From Bacteroidota bacterium (GTDB lineage: Bacteria; Bacteroidota; Bacteroidia; Bacteroidales; WCHB1-69), in the NCBI GenBank assembly GCA_029570835.1, contig JAKPTX010000089.1:115872-179871 (forward strand): DNA of 64,000 bases, given 5' to 3'. Made by a program: the position numbers and the translations under genes. The notes under the pieces are model-generated. The model ran no database searches, was not told the origin of the DNA, and saw only the letters and a list, made by a program, of their open reading frames with translations. This document shows, piece by piece, positions 27,264 through 36,739 of the stretch. The first letter of the stretch is position 1; each line of letters opens with the position of its first letter.

Positions 27264-27431
27264 AATTTTTATTTTTATTTATAAGTTAATTAAATTAAAT
27301 AGTGTTTTTTAATTTGTTTTTGTGTTAAACAAGATCATTTTAATTTAAAATGAGCCCTGTTGTGATTAACTTGCAAATGTACTAAAAATTATGGACATAT
27401 TCCTTCGTTAATTGGCAATATTATTTTTATT
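27264..27431 (-). promoter_or_regulatory. ilvE promoter and 110-nt leader with a palindrome
   Basis: The minus-strand -7 element TACATTTG is at 27381-27374. The leader between it and ilvE is very AT-rich and contains a perfect inverted repeat TCATTTTAA/TTAAAATGA (27335-27343 and 27345-27353), about 20-40 bases after the promoter. It could be an operator or a leader hairpin. No leader peptide rich in Leu, Ile or Val is seen. Confidence 0.55.
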
Positions 27432-28595
27432 TTAGCTTAATTTCTTTTTATAGTCTTCATATTGTCCTGGTTCGGAAAGTAGAATAAACTCTCCATCGGC
27501 TTTAACGACTCCAATTGCAGGATGTTTTACCCCATTGAAATAGGTGGTTTTTACCATTGTATAATGGATCATATCATCAAAAATAATGAGATCTCCCGGT
27601 TCAAGAGGTTCATTGAAAGCAAAATCACCCATTCCGATATAATCACCGGCTAAACAGGAGGAACCTCCAAGTCGGTATACATGTTTGCTTGTTTCAATGG
27701 GTTCTGTTGCTCCCAGTACAGTGGGTTTATAGGGCATTTCCAAGCAATCGGGCAGGTGACAAGAGAAAGAGATATTTAACATTGCGATTTTTGTTCCCCT
27801 ATTTTCAATAACATCCTCAACTGTTGAGATTAATACTCCGGTTTGCCAACCCACTGCTTCTCCAGGTTCAAGAATGACCTCTTCCAGATTAGGATATCTT
27901 GCTTTAAACTGTTTTAAGATATCAATCAAGTGTTCAACATCATAATCCTCTCTGGTGATGTGGTGTCCACCGCCTAAATTAACCCATTTACACTCTTTGA
28001 TTAAATGAGCAAACCTTTCTTCAAACGCCCGGAGTGCATTTTCCAAAGCATAGCTGTCATTTTCACAAAGTACATGAAAATGAAGTCCTTCAATGTGTTC
28101 AGGAAGATGGGGAGGCATGTTTTCAACTAAAATACCCAGACGGGAACCGGGGAGTGCAGGATTATAAAGATCTGTCGTAACTTCCGAGTATTCAGGATTG
28201 ACCCTTAATCCAAAGCTTATTTTTTTATTAATGCTAAGTGCTTTCTCCTTGTATTTATACCATTGATTTAAGGAGTTAAAGGTAAGATGTGAGCTATAAA
28301 AAAGCAGTGATTCAAACTCCTCTTCCAGATATACCGGTGCATAAGTATGAGCTTCACACTGCATCTCTTCAGCAATTAAACGGGCTTCATTGAGGGAGCT
28401 TGCAGTAGCACCAGAGAGATAGCTTCTGATAAGTGGGAAGGAGTGCCAGAAAGCAAATCCTTTCAGAGCACAAATGATGGATACTCCACTCTCTTCTTCA
28501 ACTAAACGAAGTAATTGTAAATTAGCTTCTAACGCCTCTTCATACATCACATAACAAGGTGAAGGGATTCCGGCGAATTTTGAAAGATCAGTCAT
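27432..28595 (-). CDS. nspC: Carboxynorspermidine decarboxylase
   Basis: A 387-residue PLP enzyme of alanine-racemase-type fold that makes norspermidine or spermidine by decarboxylating the carboxylated form. Recognisable segments: ALKGFAFWHSFPLIRSYLSGATASSLNE (the PLP Lys is in ALKGFA), GLHFHVLCEND, NLGGGHHIT, LEPGEAVGWQ and GGSSCLAGDYIG. I start at ATG 28595 (MTDLSKFAGIPSPCYVM); an in-frame TTG three codons upstream overlaps the rsmA stop codon. The partner dehydrogenase gene is not in the window. Confidence 0.9.
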   Translation of the reverse strand: MTDLSKFAGIPSPCYVMYEEALEANLQLLRLVEEESGVSIICALKGFAFWHSFPLIRSYLSGATASSLNEARLIAEEMQCEAHTYAPVYLEEEFESLLFYSSHLTFNSLNQWYKYKEKALSINKKISFGLRVNPEYSEVTTDLYNPALPGSRLGILVENMPPHLPEHIEGLHFHVLCENDSYALENALRAFEERFAHLIKECKWVNLGGGHHITREDYDVEHLIDILKQFKARYPNLEEVILEPGEAVGWQTGVLISTVEDVIENRGTKIAMLNISFSCHLPDCLEMPYKPTVLGATEPIETSKHVYRLGGSSCLAGDYIGMGDFAFNEPLEPGDLIIFDDMIHYTMVKTTYFNGVKHPAIGVVKADGEFILLSEPGQYEDYKKKLS

Positions 28596-28600
28596 TGTTA

Positions 28601-29350
28601 TCAATTTATATGTAAGGTTATGAATTCAAATTGTTGGACACTTAATTGTTCAGGTCTAAGATTAAGGATGGGGTTATCCTTAAAAGCTGGGTTTAAGGGC
28701 ATATTTTTTAATGAGTTTCTCAGTGTTTTTCGTCTTTGATTGAAAGCGGTTTTAACAATTGTTTTAAATAGTTGTTCGTCGCAATTTAACTTTTTATCCT
28801 GATTTCTCGTAATGCGAATCACGGCTGATTTCACTTTTGGTGGAGGATTGAATTGGTTTTCATCCACAGTAAAAAGGTATTCTATGTCGTAATATGCTTG
28901 TAATAAGACACTTAATATTCCATAACTTTTTTTACCCGGGGGAGCCGCTACCCTTTCTGCCACCTCTTTTTGGAACATTCCCACCACTTCAGTACATAAG
29001 TTGCGATGATCCAGAATTTTGAACAATATTTGCGATGATATATTATAGGGAAAGTTACCAATAATTGTAAAAGGAGTTGAGTAAATGTCCTCCAATGGAA
29101 GTTGTAAAAAATCTCCTTCAATAATACTCAAATCCGGAAACTTCCTTTGTAAATAGATTACCGATTCAGTGTCAATTTCTACAACGGAAAAATGATCATG
29201 TTTAATGAGGTGTTTGGTCAGGACGCCCATTCCGGGACCAATTTCAAGAATAGGCTGATCTGTTGTTTTGATAGCCTGAACAATTCGAAGGGCAATCTCT
29301 TCATTGTTTAGAAAATGTTGTCCCAATTGTTTTTTAGGTCTTACACTCAT
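28601..29350 (-). CDS. rsmA: 16S rRNA dimethyladenosine transferase (KsgA)
   Basis: A 249-residue methyltransferase that dimethylates A1518 and A1519 of 16S rRNA during 30S assembly. Motifs: KKQLGQHFLNNEEIALRIV, the SAM site LEIGPGMGVLTKHLI, and the catalytic NFPYNISSQILF (usual NxPY). Length is standard. It lies 3 bp after the TPR gene and just before nspC, all on the minus strand. Confidence 0.97.
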   Translation of the reverse strand: MSVRPKKQLGQHFLNNEEIALRIVQAIKTTDQPILEIGPGMGVLTKHLIKHDHFSVVEIDTESVIYLQRKFPDLSIIEGDFLQLPLEDIYSTPFTIIGNFPYNISSQILFKILDHRNLCTEVVGMFQKEVAERVAAPPGKKSYGILSVLLQAYYDIEYLFTVDENQFNPPPKVKSAVIRITRNQDKKLNCDEQLFKTIVKTAFNQRRKTLRNSLKNMPLNPAFKDNPILNLRPEQLSVQQFEFITLHIN

Positions 29351-29353
29351 ACA

Positions 29354-31285
29354 CTATTCAATTTGATCACCTCTTAAATATCGGTATCGTTTTCTGGCGT
29401 CAACAACATAGATACTGCCGGGATAATCTTTGAGTAATCTTTGGTATGCTGCCATCGATTCAGGAATATTAATCAAATGATACTCGTACAACTCGGCAAG
29501 CTTAAACAGTGCATCATCAGCCAGGATATCCGAGGAGTAATATTGTAGAATTTCAAGGTAATATTTTTCTGCGGCAAAATAATCTCTTTGTTTGGTAGCG
29601 ATAGCTGCTTTTCGGAAAAGAACATCGTCATTGAGTGAGGTTAGTGGTGAGAATATGCTGAGTGAATCGAGGTATTTCAGTGCTTCCTGGTCATTGTTTT
29701 GAAAGAGCAAGAAATCCGCTTTGGCAAAGTAGCGTAGTGCCATATTATCTGTGGGATGCTCTTTAAAAAGAGGTAAGATTTGCCCCCCCTCTTCATCATT
29801 ATTTTCATAATCATCATCGTCATCATCTTCAAGATTATCGGAGATCAGGAAAGAGAGGTACATGGCGTCATTGGCGATAAATTTAGAGGTAGCCGCTCTC
29901 AGAATATCCAGCTGACTTTGAGCCCATGCAAACTCTCCAATATAGAAAGAGAGTTTTGCATTTTTAAACTTAGCGAGATAACCGATGGTGTCATTAGGAA
30001 AACTTTTATCAACTTGTGAATAGAGAAGGGTCGCTTCCCAAACCTCATTGGTGTGGAGGTAGATATCCGCCATATCGATTTTGTACAAAGCCTCTACTTT
30101 TTTATCATTACCACTTTGAATTCTGGCACTATCCAAGATCTGCAAGGCTTCATTGGGCTTGTTTACATAAAAAGCGAGTAAGTGTGCATATTTTCTTACC
30201 CATTCAACTGTTCCTGAGTGTGAGCCATACTGATCAATGACCTGTTTAAACTCTTTTTCCAATGCTCTGACTTCGGATAAAACAACAGGTGATGTAGTAG
30301 TGAGGAGAAGATATTTGATATTCAACAATTCAAAAGTTGCTGTTGTTAAAAATGGAGTTTTTTCTCCTTTAGCAATCAAAGATTCCAAGGCTTGAATGCC
30401 AATCTCATAAGCTCTGTTTTCTTTTGCAATCTGAGCAAACTCCAGTATCGCTTCTCCTTCAGATCTGCTTTTTCTATCGATTGATCGAACCAGGATAAAA
30501 GCTTCATTATACTCCTTATTAAGCAAAGCAATCCAATAATTGAGTTTTAAAAAACAAAGGTTATCGGGATCTTTTTGAATAGCTTTTTTTAAACCGGAAG
30601 AGACGAGGATCTTTTTTTGTGTATCAGACTCATCCATTAACATATTTTGTACAATCTCCTGGGCAGCGGGAAGATACGTTTCATCATCATCGGATACTAA
30701 GGAGATCACTTCCTCCACTATTTTGTCGTTCTGATTTAATTGTTGGTATATATTGGTTAATTCTTTGGAAAAGATTTTGGGATTGTTTAAGTTTTTACGA
30801 CCTTTAATCAGCACCGTTTCTGCGTAGTCTCTTTTAGCAATAGAGAGGAATGCACTATATAGTTCGCGATAGCCATATTCAGTATTGGGAATATTTTTGA
30901 TTACATCTTCATATACTTTATTGGCTTCCTTCGTTTTGCCGGTTAGTTCATAAAGGTAACCCAAGTCTGTTTTATATCTTTGAACTTGAGGAAATTTACG
31001 TTGCTGTTGTTTAACAACTTTTTCAAGCTCTTTATATTCTTGTAGTTCCAATAGGGTACGATAGTAGTAATAGTAAATATATGAATCCTGTTTTTTCGCA
31101 AAGATAGATTGAAAAAGTTCTTTAGCTTTATCGAATTCTCTATTTTGGTAGTGTTGTATGGCCAATCTTTCTGTCGGATCACTTTGCGCCAATAGAGAGG
31201 ATGACCTACCCACAGAGAGGATAGAGAAGAGAGCGATTAGAAATAGATAATATAGAGCAGAAAAGTGTTTACATTTTTTGGTCAT
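29354..31285 (-). CDS. Exported TPR repeat protein
   Basis: A 643-residue protein made almost wholly of TPR-type helices. The N-terminus is a long signal peptide or membrane anchor (about residues 10-34, ending SLLAQ). The repeats begin at AIQHYQNREFDKAKELFQ and the last ones read KAAIATKQRDYFAAEKYYLEIL and AAYQRLLKDYPGSIY. An acidic insert (NLEDDDDDDYENNDEEGG) lies near residue 500. It is likely a periplasmic scaffold; such genes next to rsmA or serS are common in the phylum, but no function is known to me. Confidence 0.8.
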   Translation of the reverse strand: MTKKCKHFSALYYLFLIALFSILSVGRSSSLLAQSDPTERLAIQHYQNREFDKAKELFQSIFAKKQDSYIYYYYYRTLLELQEYKELEKVVKQQQRKFPQVQRYKTDLGYLYELTGKTKEANKVYEDVIKNIPNTEYGYRELYSAFLSIAKRDYAETVLIKGRKNLNNPKIFSKELTNIYQQLNQNDKIVEEVISLVSDDDETYLPAAQEIVQNMLMDESDTQKKILVSSGLKKAIQKDPDNLCFLKLNYWIALLNKEYNEAFILVRSIDRKSRSEGEAILEFAQIAKENRAYEIGIQALESLIAKGEKTPFLTTATFELLNIKYLLLTTTSPVVLSEVRALEKEFKQVIDQYGSHSGTVEWVRKYAHLLAFYVNKPNEALQILDSARIQSGNDKKVEALYKIDMADIYLHTNEVWEATLLYSQVDKSFPNDTIGYLAKFKNAKLSFYIGEFAWAQSQLDILRAATSKFIANDAMYLSFLISDNLEDDDDDDYENNDEEGGQILPLFKEHPTDNMALRYFAKADFLLFQNNDQEALKYLDSLSIFSPLTSLNDDVLFRKAAIATKQRDYFAAEKYYLEILQYYSSDILADDALFKLAELYEYHLINIPESMAAYQRLLKDYPGSIYVVDARKRYRYLRGDQIE

Positions 31286-31294
31286 AATGAGAAT

Positions 31295-32569
31295 TTATTC
31301 AATAATATCAAAACCGGTATATTTTCTAAGCACTTCAGGTACGATAATACCGGAGTCAGTTTGATAATTTTCAATAATAGCAGCTAAAATACGTGGCAAT
31401 GCCAATGCACTTCCATTTAGGGTGTGTGCCAGTTGTGTTCTTCCGGTTTGTTCATTTTTAAAGCGAAGTTTCATTCTATTAGCCTGAAAAGATTCAAAAT
31501 TTGAAACGGAACTTACCTCCAGCCATCGTTGTTGTCCTTTGGAGTACACTTCCATATCGTAGGTCAATGCCGAAGTAAAACTCATATCTCCTCCACACAA
31601 TTTGAGAATTCTGAAAGGAAGACCCAGTTCTCTGATCAAATTAGCAACATATTGCTTCATCTGTTCCAGCGTATCGTATGACTGATCCGGGTGTTGAATT
31701 TGTACAATTTCCACCTTATCAAATTGATGTAATCGATTCAGTCCCCTCACATCTTTTCCGTAGGACCCTGCTTCTCTTCTAAAGCAAGCAGAGTAGGCAC
31801 AATTCTTAATAGGAAAATCGCTCTCCTTTAATATGGTGTCTCTGTAAATATTAGTGATAGGAACTTCAGCGGTGGGGATTAGATATAGATTATCTAGTGT
31901 AACATGGTACATTTGTCCCTCTTTATCAGGTAGTTGTCCGGTAGCATATGCCGAATCTTCATTAACCATGTAGGGAGGCACAACTTCCGTGTAGTTTTCG
32001 TTAGCTGCGCTATCCAGGAAAAAATTGATTAGTGCTCTTTGTAATTTAGCACCTTTCCCTTTGTAGATCGGGAATCCGGATCCGGTAATTTTTGCCCCCA
32101 GATCAAAATCAATGATGTCAAACTTTTTCACTAATTCCCAATGGGGTGACAGTGCGTCATTGGGTTCTCCAATCTCTCCTTCCTGGAAGACTATTTCATT
32201 ATCCTCAGCAGATTTCCCTACGGGGACAGACTCATGGGGAAGGTTAGGTAGGGTGATCAGTAAATCAATTAATAGAATCTCTTTTTTAGCTAAATCTTCC
32301 TGTTCGGTTTTTTCTTTTACTTTAAGTTCAGCGATTCTTTCTTTAATTTGGTTTGCTTGATCAGCTTTTCCACTTTGAAAAAGAGCTCCAATCTCTTTGG
32401 ATTTTTTATTTTGTTCCATCAAGTTATCATCCAAACTTTTTTTGAGAGCTCTTATTTCAGCATCTGTCTGTACAATTTGTTGGACTGTTTCTTGAGCGTA
32501 AATATTTTTAATTTTCAACCTGGCGATAACCAAGTCAGGATTTTCACGTATAATTTGAATAGGTATCAT
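31295..32569 (-). CDS. serS: Seryl-tRNA synthetase
   Basis: A 424-residue class II aminoacyl-tRNA synthetase. The first 110 residues form the tRNA-binding coiled coil (IRALKKSLDDNLMEQNKKSKEIG...). The catalytic core has the Ser-specific TAEVPITNIYRD motif, motif 2 (ACFRREAGSYGKDVRGLNRLHQFDKVE) and motif 3 (NGSALALPRILAAIIENYQ). Length is normal. It has its own promoter and sits 9 bp before the TPR gene. Confidence 0.98.
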   Translation of the reverse strand: MIPIQIIRENPDLVIARLKIKNIYAQETVQQIVQTDAEIRALKKSLDDNLMEQNKKSKEIGALFQSGKADQANQIKERIAELKVKEKTEQEDLAKKEILLIDLLITLPNLPHESVPVGKSAEDNEIVFQEGEIGEPNDALSPHWELVKKFDIIDFDLGAKITGSGFPIYKGKGAKLQRALINFFLDSAANENYTEVVPPYMVNEDSAYATGQLPDKEGQMYHVTLDNLYLIPTAEVPITNIYRDTILKESDFPIKNCAYSACFRREAGSYGKDVRGLNRLHQFDKVEIVQIQHPDQSYDTLEQMKQYVANLIRELGLPFRILKLCGGDMSFTSALTYDMEVYSKGQQRWLEVSSVSNFESFQANRMKLRFKNEQTGRTQLAHTLNGSALALPRILAAIIENYQTDSGIIVPEVLRKYTGFDIIE

Positions 32570-32585
32570 AGTTTCAATTTATTTA

Positions 32586-32593
32586 CAAAAGTA
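32586..32593 (-). promoter_or_regulatory. Predicted promoter -7 element for serS
   Basis: Read on the minus strand it is TACTTTTG, which fits TAnnTTTG, 16 bases before the serS start; the leader would be about 10 nt or less. Confidence 0.65.
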
Positions 32594-32612
32594 TGAAAAA
32601 ATTATGGATCTG

Positions 32613-33176
32613 TTATAATCCTATTTCATCGGTTAGCATTTCCCCTCGAGGATTTTTAATAGCATAGCGAGTAAATTTTTCGTCGGCTTCAAAACCATCT
32701 CCTTTATTGATGGTTCCATCGGCTTTAATTTGAGTTACTTCTACTTCGGAATAGATCTTTTTAGTGTATTTATTCCATATAATTTGTTCAGTTTTGATCG
32801 ATTCGTGTTTTATCAAATCGGTAATAACCACATTTTTAGAAGCTTCCATTCTTTGAGTCCAATCCTCGCTAATAGCATAATCAGCAGTTAAAACAGATTG
32901 TTTTTCTCCATTGTTATATGAGGTAACAATGATTCCGCGTGGAAAGTCCAAATAGGGATCTATTCCCCCATATTTGTTCATCACCGGAGCATATAGTGTA
33001 AATATGATCATTCCGGAATCACTGATTGTAATTTCAATATTGGACGCTGATTCATCCGGATACTTTCCATCAAATTGGATTGGATCGTTGTACTGGAACT
33101 CTTTTTTAGAGCATGAAAATAAAAATGCCATTCCTAGAAAAACAAGAATGGCATATTGTATTTTAAAAAAGTTCAT
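32613..33176 (-). CDS. lptC: LPS export periplasmic lipoprotein LptC
   Basis: A 187-residue protein resembling LptC, which passes lipopolysaccharide from the inner-membrane LptBFG transporter to periplasmic LptA. It has a lipoprotein-type signal (GMAFLFSCSKKE), unlike the transmembrane anchor of E. coli LptC but usual in Bacteroidota. The beta-jellyroll part includes the family-like FPRGIIVTSYN and LTADYAISEDWTQRMEASKNVVITD. It is the last gene of a coaX - outer-membrane protein - TPR - lptC series, an order seen widely in the phylum. Confidence 0.85.
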   Translation of the reverse strand: MNFFKIQYAILVFLGMAFLFSCSKKEFQYNDPIQFDGKYPDESASNIEITISDSGMIIFTLYAPVMNKYGGIDPYLDFPRGIIVTSYNNGEKQSVLTADYAISEDWTQRMEASKNVVITDLIKHESIKTEQIIWNKYTKKIYSEVEVTQIKADGTINKGDGFEADEKFTRYAIKNPRGEMLTDEIGL

Positions 33177-33210
33177 CGATCTAATCTCTCAAAGAATCAT
33201 TAAGGAAAAG

Positions 33211-34680
33211 TTATCTAACAGTAGTAGTTTCATTAATCCAGCAACCTACTCTATAGGTGTCACCGGAATTTAATCCTCTTTCAAATTTAGCATCTTTAGT
33301 GGGATAAGGCAAGCTATTTCTTTTTTGAGCAGCCACTTCGCTTAGACTAGGATCAACAGCAGCAGCCCTGATATATTTATCGGCAGCAGCCCAATTATAC
33401 GCATATGGTAGGTTATCGCCACCGGAACATCTGGATCCAGATTGACTATATAAGTCACCAATGAGCATATAAGCTTGTCCATTATTGGATTTTAGTCTAA
33501 TTGCTTCTAATGCAGCTGAACGAGACTCTACGAATTTTTGTTGTAGGAAATAGACTGTAGCAATCATATACTGCACTGTAGATTTTTCTTCATTCGTTTC
33601 ATACAGGGCTAGAGCTTCATTGTAATATTTTATGATTGTTTCGTAGTCTTCACTCGTTTTATCATCGCGTTGAATTAAGAAATTACCCATCCAGAATGCT
33701 GCATCGGCACTAGGTTCATTTTTATACACAATTCCAAGTGCTTCTTCAAAAAGTGTATTGCCTTTTAAGCAATCTTTTGAGTTTTGGAAAAGCAATAACA
33801 TTTTCTTAAGTGCATTGATATCATCACGCATTTGATCCATTTTTCTTCCATATACCTCCATCAATACTTCACAAGGTGCATAAGGAGTAAATGTTTTCTC
33901 AATGTTAGAAAGAGTTTGTTCGTAAGTGGTAATAAAATTGTTAATTCGAGCGGTATCTCTAATTAGAAGAGGGTATACTCTTTGATATTCTCCCGGATCA
34001 ACCAATTTTTCATTATATTTTTGTTGTAGTTCTTCCAATCTGGCAGTTTGTTGGTCAAATCTTTTGTACTGTTCAGTCACCCCAATCTTAATGTATGTAG
34101 TTGCTCTTTCGTAAGCATCAATAATGATGGTAGTATCGTTTTCAAAAGCAACCATAGCCTTAGCTAATTGGAAATAGTTATTCCAAATTGTAGGTTGGGT
34201 ATTTTCTTTATCCAATTCCACCGATTGTTCAAACATTTTGAAGATATCTTTGTATTTATTGGGCTCAGCATTCAATTCATCAGTATTATAGCGCAACATA
34301 TTTAAAGCCTTGAATCCAATACAACTTCCTTCACTAAATTTTTTAGGGAAATAGGTGTTTCTCACATCATAAGTCCACAATAGTGTGTCTATTAGTCTAC
34401 GCTTTGCTAATGAATCTGTTTCATCTTTGATCAAATTATCAAGCATGGTTTGAGAATAAGTATAAATAGCATCCCAGGAACAGGGACATTTATTGATAAC
34501 CATTTGCCAATTGTTATAGGCATCCTGATAATTTTTTGCTTCGTAATGTACTTTAAATAAATTTACTTTTTCCAAACAAAATAGCGAATCTTCAGGGGTT
34601 TCTCCCCAGCAATTTGAAGTTTGTGCATGAACTCCAAGAGCAAAGAATGACACGATGGCCACGAGGAATAATCTTTTCAT
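33211..34680 (-). CDS. Exported TPR repeat protein
   Basis: A 489-residue periplasmic or outer-membrane-associated protein. It has a signal peptide (MKRLFLVAIVSFFALGVHAQ) followed by TPR-like helices; clear repeat features include FKVHYEAKNYQDAYNNWQ near residue 45 and the run VQYMIATVYFLQQKFVESRSAALEAIRLKSNNGQAYMLIGDLY near 370-410. Four cysteines near the start and in CPCSW may form disulfides. Its conserved place between the outer-membrane protein gene and lptC suggests an envelope assembly role, which is inference. Confidence 0.8.
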   Translation of the reverse strand: MKRLFLVAIVSFFALGVHAQTSNCWGETPEDSLFCLEKVNLFKVHYEAKNYQDAYNNWQMVINKCPCSWDAIYTYSQTMLDNLIKDETDSLAKRRLIDTLLWTYDVRNTYFPKKFSEGSCIGFKALNMLRYNTDELNAEPNKYKDIFKMFEQSVELDKENTQPTIWNNYFQLAKAMVAFENDTTIIIDAYERATTYIKIGVTEQYKRFDQQTARLEELQQKYNEKLVDPGEYQRVYPLLIRDTARINNFITTYEQTLSNIEKTFTPYAPCEVLMEVYGRKMDQMRDDINALKKMLLLFQNSKDCLKGNTLFEEALGIVYKNEPSADAAFWMGNFLIQRDDKTSEDYETIIKYYNEALALYETNEEKSTVQYMIATVYFLQQKFVESRSAALEAIRLKSNNGQAYMLIGDLYSQSGSRCSGGDNLPYAYNWAAADKYIRAAAVDPSLSEVAAQKRNSLPYPTKDAKFERGLNSGDTYRVGCWINETTTVR

Positions 34681-34729
34681 TTTTTTTATTTTTTAAATTG
34701 TAACGTTATATTTTAAAGTTTTATTATAA

Positions 34730-36010
34730 TCAATCTAATTTAACTCTTTGATACCATTTTTCGTTCAAATTAATATTCAGAGTAAGACGCCAATAACTAT
34801 CATCGATTAATCCATGAGAAGTAGTTCCCATTTTTCCATATTCAAGTTTTACGTTAATTAAGGAGGAAGAACTAAATGTTGTAATGGGGAAACCTGCACC
34901 GACAGAAATGGAATAAGAGGGGATAGGGTGTCCCCGAATTACTATATATCCGGTTGAATAGCTGAATCCTGCACGATAATTTATTTTTGATATATATCGA
35001 TTGGATTTAGCATTAGGAACATATTGCATTCCAATTGCGGTTATTAAATTATCTTGGAATTGATCGTCATTGCCGTCAGAGAATTTTTTCCAATTTTGCC
35101 ATGTAAAGTCTGCGGCAAATAGATATCGGGAGTCCACTTTGTATCCTAAACCCACACCAACAAACTGAGGTAGTTTCATTTTCCCTTTAATCCCATCTTC
35201 TTTAACGCGCAACCAAACCGTATCAAAAGTTGAAATTAATGCGAAAGGTCCACGATAGTTCATAACGGTCTCATCTTCTCTTGTTGGCATAAACAAAGAG
35301 TTTTCATAAGAGATTCCAACCATTAGTTCTTGCTTATTCTTTAGAGGGAATCTGTATTGTAATCCAATATTGAAACGCATTCCATCAACGAGTATGTTTT
35401 GCGTAATCTTGGAGTTGTAAATAGTCAAATCATCATATTCTGCATATTTGGAACTATTCAAATTACCCCACAAATATGAAAGATTCAATCCCAAGGAGAA
35501 ATGATTGGTAATCTTAAAGCCATTTCCCCAAAATAACTGCATCAACCCACCACTTCCGGAATATCTGTAATTAACTTTTCCAATATGCTCTACTTCAGTG
35601 CTATCATATATATTGTAGCCCACTTCGCTAAAAGGGATTACCCCTAAAGAGGAAGACCATCTGGATATTATTGGTAACCCAATAACAAGGTAGTCAAATT
35701 TAGCTCTCATGCTTTGGTGTTCTGCATCATCAGTTCTTAGAGTGGAGTTAATAACGCTGAATGCGAAGTCCACGTGGAAAGTGGAAGAATCAAAATTGGT
35801 ATAGGAAGCCGGATTTTTAAAATTGATGTTATTTTTTTCCTGAATTGCATAACCAACCCCTCCCATTGAAGCAGAAGTCGTATTGGATTGTTGATTTAAA
35901 ATCCCTACTCCAAATGAAGAATATGGAGAAGAAGTCTCGTTTTGAGATTTCGAGATAAATGGGAAAAGGATTAAAATCCAAAGGGTTAGGATTGTTCTTA
36001 TTCTATACAT
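34730..36010 (-). CDS. Predicted outer-membrane beta-barrel protein
   Basis: A 426-residue exported protein. The signal peptide is MYRIRTILTLWILILFPFISKSQ. The mature protein begins with the motif SSPYSSFGVGILNQQSNTTSASMGGVGYA and continues in alternating hydrophobic/polar strands typical of a barrel, loosely like the FadL/OmpP1 type. It ends in short strands (YWRLTLNINLNEKWYQRVKLD). The gene overlaps coaX by 8 bp, so it is translated together with it. Substrate unknown. Confidence 0.75.
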   Translation of the reverse strand: MYRIRTILTLWILILFPFISKSQNETSSPYSSFGVGILNQQSNTTSASMGGVGYAIQEKNNINFKNPASYTNFDSSTFHVDFAFSVINSTLRTDDAEHQSMRAKFDYLVIGLPIISRWSSSLGVIPFSEVGYNIYDSTEVEHIGKVNYRYSGSGGLMQLFWGNGFKITNHFSLGLNLSYLWGNLNSSKYAEYDDLTIYNSKITQNILVDGMRFNIGLQYRFPLKNKQELMVGISYENSLFMPTREDETVMNYRGPFALISTFDTVWLRVKEDGIKGKMKLPQFVGVGLGYKVDSRYLFAADFTWQNWKKFSDGNDDQFQDNLITAIGMQYVPNAKSNRYISKINYRAGFSYSTGYIVIRGHPIPSYSISVGAGFPITTFSSSSLINVKLEYGKMGTTSHGLIDDSYWRLTLNINLNEKWYQRVKLD

Positions 36011-36725
36011 TCATTTTCAATATTTTATTTAATCCAATGAGGACTAAATTTGAAACTGCAAATATCTGATTTTTTATTGAATTTTGCAAAAAAGAGTGAT
36101 CACCCCCGGTAATTAACACTTTTAGATGGTCAAAATGGGTATTATAAGTATCAATTTGCCCCCTGATTTCGTGCAGAACACCATTCATAACACCGCTTTT
36201 GATAGATTGTTCCGTTGTCTTTCCAATAAAGTAATTGATCTTTTCTTTTTTGACAAGTGGAAGGTTGTGAGTTTGTTGATGTAATCCTATGAATCTCATA
36301 TTGATACCCGGAGATATTGCTCCGCCATGATAAACGGAGTTTTGATCAACAAAGTCATAAACAATACAGGTTCCCAATTGAATTGAAAGACAGTTTTGAT
36401 TTGGAAAATAAACAGTGGCTCCAACGGCATTGGCAATCCTGTCTGTTCCTAAATGTTCAATATCTTCATACTGAATAGTAATCGGGAAATTTAGTTTTTT
36501 GTTAAAGATGATACTATTGCTATTCTTTTGGAGAAAATCAACCAGTTGAGGATTGAGTTGGGCAACAGTCGAAATAATCGAGTTTTTAATCTTCTGCTTT
36601 TCAAAAAGGTCCGCTATTTCATCTATTGAAATTTCATCCACAGCTTTCACAAAGATGAGGTTGTCATCAGAATCAAAAAGTGCAAATTTTTGAAGCGTAT
36701 TTCCTATATCGACTACGAAATTCAT
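36003..36725 (-). CDS. coaX: Type III pantothenate kinase
   Basis: A 240-residue enzyme that phosphorylates pantothenate, the first step of coenzyme A synthesis. Family motifs: the N-terminal phosphate loop FVVDIGNTLQKFALFD, the EHLGTDRIANAVGA segment and QLGTCIVYDFVDQNSVYHGGAISPGINMR. Length fits. It is the first gene of the coaX - outer-membrane protein pair (8-bp overlap), followed by the TPR gene and lptC. Confidence 0.95.
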   Translation of the reverse strand: MNFVVDIGNTLQKFALFDSDDNLIFVKAVDEISIDEIADLFEKQKIKNSIISTVAQLNPQLVDFLQKNSNSIIFNKKLNFPITIQYEDIEHLGTDRIANAVGATVYFPNQNCLSIQLGTCIVYDFVDQNSVYHGGAISPGINMRFIGLHQQTHNLPLVKKEKINYFIGKTTEQSIKSGVMNGVLHEIRGQIDTYNTHFDHLKVLITGGDHSFLQNSIKNQIFAVSNLVLIGLNKILKMNV

Positions 36726-36739
36726 AACAATGGCAATCT

